Assembly (NCBI GenBank): GCA_024867545.1
Contig: JANFNE010000058.1
Location: forward strand, 1 to 64,000
Direction: 5' to 3'
DNA length: 64,000 nucleotides
From: Phytopythium helicoides
Taxonomy: Eukaryota > Oomycota > Peronosporomycetes > Pythiales > Pythiaceae
Positions 59,049 through 64,000 of the stretch are shown here, piece after piece. Both the position numbers and the translations under genes were made by a program. The notes below the pieces were generated by a model that did not search any database, had not been told where the DNA came from, and was given only the letters and a program-made list of their open reading frames with translations. How positions within the stretch are numbered: the stretch's first letter is position 1; each line of letters starts with the position of its first letter.

Positions 59049-59660
59049 TTAGGCCATGTTGTGCTTCTTGAGGTAAGCGGCGACGTTAGCGTCGGCCTTG
59101 ATGGCCTCGGCGATGGCCTCAAGCTTGGGGAACGCTGTGGCCGAGAAGCCCGGGATCTTCTTGTACAGCGCGTTGTGGACCGTGTCGAAGAGCTGGATGT
59201 CAACGAAGGTCGGCTTGTCGCCCATGAAAAACTTGCCCTTGACCATACCCTCGAGCATGCCCAGCTTGAGAGGCGCGACATTGCTCACGAATGTGGCACT
59301 CTTCTCGGCCTTGGCGGCAGGTTCCTTGGTGTGGAAGTTGATGTCGACGAACGCGTCAAACAGCTCGCAGAGCGTGTCTGAGATCATCTCAGCGCGGAAC
59401 GCCTCAATCGGCTCGGCAGGATACAGCCCCGCGACCTTGGCGGCGTACCGCGCCATGGCCATGCTCTGGACATAGGTTGTGCCGTCAACTTGCATGAGCG
59501 GCAGCTTGCCGAGCGGCGTGGTTGGCTTGAGCTGCTGCCACTCGGGGAACGAAAGACGCTCGTCCTCGAACGGCACATTGGCGAACGTGAAGATGAGGCG
59601 GGTCAGGTCAGCGCGGCCGTGCATGTCGAAGTAGGTGACCTTGAGCTGGGGAGCGGCCAT
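59049..59660 (-). CDS. Glutathione S-transferase, divergent cluster member
   Basis: 203 residues from MAAPQLKVTYFDMHGRADLTRLIF. N-domain LPLMQVDGTTYVQSMAMARYAAKVAG; C-domain GKFFMGDKPTFVDIQLFDT. The catalytic Tyr is present. An in-frame upstream ATG region could add a hydrophobic N-terminus (AAGIAFTAATCRVVSLQ), but 59660 aligns with the other GST starts. Single exon. Confidence 0.92.
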   Translation of the reverse strand: MAAPQLKVTYFDMHGRADLTRLIFTFANVPFEDERLSFPEWQQLKPTTPLGKLPLMQVDGTTYVQSMAMARYAAKVAGLYPAEPIEAFRAEMISDTLCELFDAFVDINFHTKEPAAKAEKSATFVSNVAPLKLGMLEGMVKGKFFMGDKPTFVDIQLFDTVHNALYKKIPGFSATAFPKLEAIAEAIKADANVAAYLKKHNMA

Positions 59661-60501
59661 GGTTGGGTGTTGTGGTGATCGTGAAGCTGAGTGTGGAGAG
59701 GAAAGTTGGAGACTGACAACTCGACAAGTAGCCGCAGTAAAAGCGATACCGGCAGCCATTGAATGGCAGGCAGATGTAATCGCAGCCTGCGACCACACAA
59801 ACGGCGTTTACGTACCGAGATCCGCCCCGTCATCGGCACCGAGAGCCCTTTGCACCGAGGGCTGCCCCGTCATAGCACTGAGAGCCTTTTGCTTGCACAG
59901 CGAATCTTCGAGAAGCTATACGAGATTGGGTTCATACCTATGAGTGGGAATCATCCTCGCCATGGGACTTGCATTGCTGTGAAATGGACTGTGATTCCGT
60001 TTCCGTTTGGCTGCGGGCTTGTGCATGAATTTCATAAGGTTGGTGGGTGAGCTACAGTCACTTTTGTTTTCGCTGCTGGGCTTGCAATTGTTACTGAACT
60101 TCATCACATTCGTCGCCAAGCACCCTCGTCATGACGTAGTATCTCTTCATGAGGCCTTGATCTTGATGCCACCTATCGTTTCTGCACGGGCCACGATAGC
60201 GTTCATAAGTTTTCCGTCTTCGTCTTTTACAAGCACCTCCGCAATGGATCAAGCAAGTACGCTCGCCATTCTCAACGCTCCGCGATATATATCTCACGCT
60301 CAGTGCAAAGCCTCAACGACCCGCCTCGGCAAAGAGAGGTGAGCATCACAGCGGCAAGTTTCCGCCGCTGGCAACTCGATTGCCAACAGCGAAACCATGC
60401 CACCCATGGTTCAATATCAACAATTTCTATGTCTAAAATCTAACTGGCTTCTAACGACACCTTGAAGCAACCAGAAAGGTCCGGCCCCTGGAAGCAGCGC
60501 C
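59661..60501. other. Divergent intergenic region upstream of the BEACH gene
   Basis: 841 bp between the last GST and the BEACH gene start. No supported gene. Two near-identical GAGAGCC(C)TTTGC tracts (59842 and 59879), each preceded by GCCCCGTCAT, form an imperfect direct repeat about 37 bp apart. Confidence 0.45.
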
Positions 60502-63500
60502 ATGGCGGCCGACGAGGCGCTGGCGACGCTGCTGGCGGACGCCGAGCGCGCGCAGCTGCAGCTGCTGGGCGCGATTCCCGACCGGCCGGAGCGCGTGGCG
60601 CAGCTCAAGGACGCCGTGCTGTTCCTGCTCGACGTGCTGGCGCAGGTCGAGACGCGGGCGGAGCAGCGCGAGGCGCTGGCGGCGCTGCGTCGCGTCTTCT
60701 CACCCTGCGTCGCGTACCTGTATGACGCTCGCGCCTTCCTGGACGACAGCGCGGCCACATCCATGCCGGGGAGCGGTAGCGGACTGCTCATGTCGCCTCG
60801 CCAGGGCGTCAAGCGCGGCAACATCGTGCTCAAGGCGCTGCTCGGTGCCATCACGACGCTCTCGACGCGCTCCGAGTTCCCGGAGGAGATTGTGCGCGGA
60901 CTCGTCGACATGGTGCGCGAACTGTGCGCGCAGTCCATCCACTCGGCCGACGTCGTCATGCTCTTCGACTTCCTGCGGCTCGGGAGACCCCCGACGAGAA
61001 GGTGGCTGCTGCAGGCACAGCGATTTCTGGTGGAACTGCCACCCACGCCGCGAGCCATATTCGCAATGCAGGGCGAACACGCGGGTATCATAGCCCCGCC
61101 ACACGTAGGGCTACTCACGAAGAAAGGCTACACTTGCAGCTTTGGCGTTCGGCTTGATCCAGGAGCGCCCCCGCAAATGGCGTTGTACAGCTTCCGAGGG
61201 CAGAGTGGTCATGGCGTTTCAGCGCTGCTCGACGGGAATACTCTAGTTGTCAGAAGCCACGTCGGACTCGGAGCAGTCCAGCAAGTTGAAGTCCCGTTCG
61301 CCGAGTGGAGAGTACAAATGGAAAGGACCTGGGTTCACCTGTGCATTGTGCACGCGAAAAAGATGGTTTTCAAAGACAAGGTGACTGTGTTCGCGGACGG
61401 GAAGTCCATCTACACTGGCAACCTTGCATATCCCGATACGCTCAATGCTGCGGGTGGACAGAATAGTGTTGGTGTTATGCCAGCAGCCCCAGGCATTCAG
61501 GGAAAACTGTGGAGCCCCACGTTGTTCGGTCTGCCGCTGAGCGAGGCAGAGGTGCAGAAGCTTCACTGGCTGACGCATTGGAAGAACGATTTGAGTTCAG
61601 TGGCAGCCGAGAATGTCGGGCTCGCTGACAAGTCCAAGTTCATGTTCTCCTACGATGCACGAAACTGCGATCTCGATCGTCGAATCTGCCACGACGTCAG
61701 TGGCAATGAGTGCGACGGATGGCTGGAGCCTGGGACACGAACCTATGTCACGCAAAACTTTGTGCAGGCTCTTGACTCAATTGGGGGCTGTGCATGCTTC
61801 CTTCTTCTGTTACTTGACCAAGTTCCCGAGATGGCCGATTTCCACCCGAAAACTGAGTTCGGCATGGATGAGATTGCAGATTTGCTTGCCTTTGTGGGAA
61901 GCGCACTGCAGTCGAGTATAGAGTGCCGTGCGCACTTTATTCGTCTCCATGGAGCCAAAGTAATCGAGTTCGTTCTGCAGTCCATCTCTCCAAGCTACTT
62001 GTCGCCCGATTTACTGGATAGTGTCGTGCGCATTATTGATGCCTTGATCTGCTGTGTCGAAAACGACCATCAGGTTTTGAACGACCTCATTCATCGCTTG
62101 CTCTTCTTCAACCCGAACTGGTTTCTGTCTCCATTTGACACCCAAGTAAAGCTGATCGACGAAGTTCTACCGCGGTATCTGCAGCTTCTTCAAGACCACA
62201 AAACGCGATATCTTCATTTAAACCATCAAAGCAACTCGGAACCTGCAGATTTATTTGCCCAAAATCCGTCTCTTCTCAACGACTTTGAGCGGCCGCGTGA
62301 GGTTGACGTCGATTTTTTCTGCAATTTGATTGTGCAAGTCTACCTTGCTCGAGAGTCTGCCGACGGGGAGTGCGTTACAACTGCTCATATGGACGAGTAT
62401 CAGCTGAAACACTTGCGTATTCTCATCATCCAGAATTTGATTGGACGTATGCTATCTCCGTCTCCTGGGTCATCCGATACTTCAATGACTCAATGGGAGC
62501 AGTTGATTGCTCACATTTGTCGGCGATGTGGAGGTGAAGTGACAGGCTCTGATGAGTGCGCGGAAATCGAGGAGATCCTGAGCTATCTGACCCAAGTGCT
62601 AAACTCTGATATATCCAGAACTGGAGCGTTTTCGGCTCATCTCACTCGACAACAGTTAACCAGCACGATATGTAGTGTGTCGAAAGGAACGCTTCGTGTG
62701 ATATGGAGACCCATGATTGTATCTCTTGACTCAGTTCGTCTTGCTGCGCTGCGTTTCTTTGAATCGTACACGTCGGAAAAGGTGCTTCTTCGGCGGCGGG
62801 ACTTCCTGATGCTCTGTTCTGCACTGCAAGCCCATCTGTTGACACCTCCCACTGTGAACTTGCTACTGAATATTGTGATTGGCAGGAAAACTGCCGATTC
62901 AGCGGCTAACGGAAAATCGGCAAGTCTACAGTATTCTACTCGAACATCTACGATGGCGCGTCTTGAGTTTGTTCCTACTGTGTTACTCGGTCTCCTACAC
63001 AACGCTGAACCGATCGATCAGATGCAGATTCTGATGGAAATTAAAACGCAAATACTCATTCCAGCTGTGAGTGATATCGTGCGGGAGGCAATTCGAGCGT
63101 GGCCGCCATGGATGAGCCGACTGCAAGCCATAGCTCTGCGTGCAGGAGAGAGGCACGAGCAAATCATCAATAGTTCAGCGGTCGCCTCGGCGTCCGTAAC
63201 TGAGAGCGAAGTCAGCGCTGAGGCATTGAATGACGTCTGCATTGCACTCAGCGACGAAGACACACCTATCAGTATCAAACTCGACGCTCTTCAGACAATC
63301 GCGCAAAGTGGTGACCAGCGCGGCTGTGACTTTGCCCTCGGTGTGCTTCAAAGTAACTTGAAAAGTGGGCTGGTCATGCGAGCAGTTGTCAACTTGGTGA
63401 GCGAGAAATTTCCAGATCGCGCAGCTCTTGTGGTCGCCAAACTCGCTAGCCAGCTAATCGTCGATGTGGTCGTCTACAGCATTATGAACGTTCGAAATGG

Positions 63501-64000
63501 TTGGATGCACGTTTTGGAGCTCTTCTTTTACTACTCAAAGCGTCCTTCGGATCTATGCAACCTCGTTGCAGCCATTTGTGATCGAGTACTTCAGCGTGTT
63601 GAGCTTCGACAATGGCCCGGAGGAAGCGGCGAGAGTGTTGTGTGGGAAAACTTGAGTCAAGTCGCGGCAATTGTGTCTCAGTGTGGAACAATGGCGACTG
63701 CAATCGGGTTAAAGCTAGGTATTCATGAGGCGGCTCTTTCAGCAGGACAGCAAATGATTTTCGTGCGCAAGGCATTTGATCTATGGGCTTGTGTATCACC
63801 TCGCCTTGATGAGATTAGATGGGATGATCTTGCAGTGCATCTGGAGGCAAACGCTGATTATGGGTTCGAAATAACGTCCGCAGAGAAGGAAATTTTCACT
63901 TCGCTTGCAGCAAACTATACCCAGGCTCAAGAGTTAATGCTCCAGACCGCTGTCAAACGTATTCGATTTGCCGACTTTAGTTGCAAAGACACTTCTTGGC
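60502..64000 (+). CDS. BEACH/neurobeachin-like giant protein, N-terminal part, truncated by window end
   Basis: From ATG 60502 the frame stays open to the window end, 1166 codons without a visible intron. The first 170 residues are helical. Residues about 180-370 resemble the concanavalin/LamG-like domain of BEACH proteins (FGVRLDPGAPPQMALYSFRG, WVHLCIVHAKK, VFADGKSIYTGNL, GKLWSPTLFGLPLSEAEVQKLHWL). The rest is Leu-rich armadillo-like helices with motifs such as FVQALDSIGGCACFLLLL typical of the family region before the PH-BEACH domains. BEACH proteins act in membrane trafficking and lysosome-related pathways. The diagnostic BEACH and WD40 domains would lie beyond 64000, so the assignment is inferred. 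Confidence 0.6.
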   Translation, partial: MAADEALATLLADAERAQLQLLGAIPDRPERVAQLKDAVLFLLDVLAQVETRAEQREALAALRRVFSPCVAYLYDARAFLDDSAATSMPGSGSGLLMSPRQGVKRGNIVLKALLGAITTLSTRSEFPEEIVRGLVDMVRELCAQSIHSADVVMLFDFLRLGRPPTRRWLLQAQRFLVELPPTPRAIFAMQGEHAGIIAPPHVGLLTKKGYTCSFGVRLDPGAPPQMALYSFRGQSGHGVSALLDGNTLVVRSHVGLGAVQQVEVPFAEWRVQMERTWVHLCIVHAKKMVFKDKVTVFADGKSIYTGNLAYPDTLNAAGGQNSVGVMPAAPGIQGKLWSPTLFGLPLSEAEVQKLHWLTHWKNDLSSVAAENVGLADKSKFMFSYDARNCDLDRRICHDVSGNECDGWLEPGTRTYVTQNFVQALDSIGGCACFLLLLLDQVPEMADFHPKTEFGMDEIADLLAFVGSALQSSIECRAHFIRLHGAKVIEFVLQSISPSYLSPDLLDSVVRIIDALICCVENDHQVLNDLIHRLLFFNPNWFLSPFDTQVKLIDEVLPRYLQLLQDHKTRYLHLNHQSNSEPADLFAQNPSLLNDFERPREVDVDFFCNLIVQVYLARESADGECVTTAHMDEYQLKHLRILIIQNLIGRMLSPSPGSSDTSMTQWEQLIAHICRRCGGEVTGSDECAEIEEILSYLTQVLNSDISRTGAFSAHLTRQQLTSTICSVSKGTLRVIWRPMIVSLDSVRLAALRFFESYTSEKVLLRRRDFLMLCSALQAHLLTPPTVNLLLNIVIGRKTADSAANGKSASLQYSTRTSTMARLEFVPTVLLGLLHNAEPIDQMQILMEIKTQILIPAVSDIVREAIRAWPPWMSRLQAIALRAGERHEQIINSSAVASASVTESEVSAEALNDVCIALSDEDTPISIKLDALQTIAQSGDQRGCDFALGVLQSNLKSGLVMRAVVNLVSEKFPDRAALVVAKLASQLIVDVVVYSIMNVRNGWMHVLELFFYYSKRPSDLCNLVAAICDRVLQRVELRQWPGGSGESVVWENLSQVAAIVSQCGTMATAIGLKLGIHEAALSAGQQMIFVRKAFDLWACVSPRLDEIRWDDLAVHLEANADYGFEITSAEKEIFTSLAANYTQAQELMLQTAVKRIRFADFSCKDTSW

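Noticed and set aside
60417..61118. 233-codon minus-strand frame at the start of the BEACH-like gene
   Set aside because: Ser/Ala-rich low-complexity complement of the GC-rich coding strand; no start context and no family.
1..64000. tRNA, rRNA or CRISPR features
   Set aside because: No cloverleaf, rRNA signature or spaced direct-repeat array was recognised by eye; short tRNA genes could still be missed without a scan.

Overview
The window is nuclear DNA of a stramenopile, most likely an oomycete of the Phytophthora/Pythium type. The evidence is GC-rich genes on both strands separated by 0.1-1 kb, short GT-AG introns (nearly all 58-81 bp), oomycete-style initiators (TCA-T-rich followed by CATTTG-like) just upstream of some ATGs, a vacuolar-type H+-pyrophosphatase, and expanded LigB-dioxygenase and glutathione-S-transferase families. 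No bacterial operons, CRISPR arrays, rRNA or tRNA genes were seen. Exon structures were deduced by joining reading frames across GT-AG boundaries. Species and expression cannot be read from the sequence.

Layout, left half. Positions 1-11100 hold the 3' part of an H+-pyrophosphatase gene, a DOPA-dioxygenase-like (LigB) gene, two tandem KH-domain paralogues, a seven-exon PhoD-like phosphatase and a MORN-repeat protein. Positions 11100-14182 hold a solo Fanzor locus (eukaryotic TnpB-like, RNA-guided-nuclease family). Its RuvC D/E/D set is present, but its reading frame is broken once, and a structured 3' flank is a candidate guide-RNA region. Positions 14183-18191 hold CIAPIN1/DRE2, VMA21 and an AMSH-type JAMM deubiquitinase. 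Positions 18325-22554 hold three more LigB dioxygenases, two with signal peptides. Positions 22650-33000 hold a telobox Myb protein, a large acidic unknown protein, KAE1/OSGEP, an unknown membrane protein, the SNARE VTI1, a small Lys-rich membrane protein and a NIPA/DMT-type transporter.

Layout, right half. Positions 34219-43153 are dominated by a 3.3 kb direct segmental duplication carrying a His/Lys-rich repeat membrane protein and a LigB dioxygenase. The second copy of the repeat protein has lost its start and signal peptide. The 2.4 kb between the copies looks like decayed repeat DNA: a broken GIY-YIG/T5orf172-like frame, a 21-bp minisatellite and a 41-nt poly-G. Then come a non-RD protein kinase, a divergent APE2/POLA2 pair sharing a 217-bp promoter with an E2F-type site, a coiled-coil protein, and a GST cluster containing a 2.7 kb inverted repeat (two 1319-bp arms, 39-bp spacer). 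The window ends inside a large BEACH/neurobeachin-like gene.

How the genes relate: most are independent housekeeping genes (iron-sulfur assembly, tRNA t6A modification, V-ATPase assembly, endosomal deubiquitination and fusion, DNA replication and repair). The accessory signal lies in the Fanzor locus, the local amplification of LigB dioxygenases and GSTs, and the two recent rearrangements (direct duplication and large palindrome).
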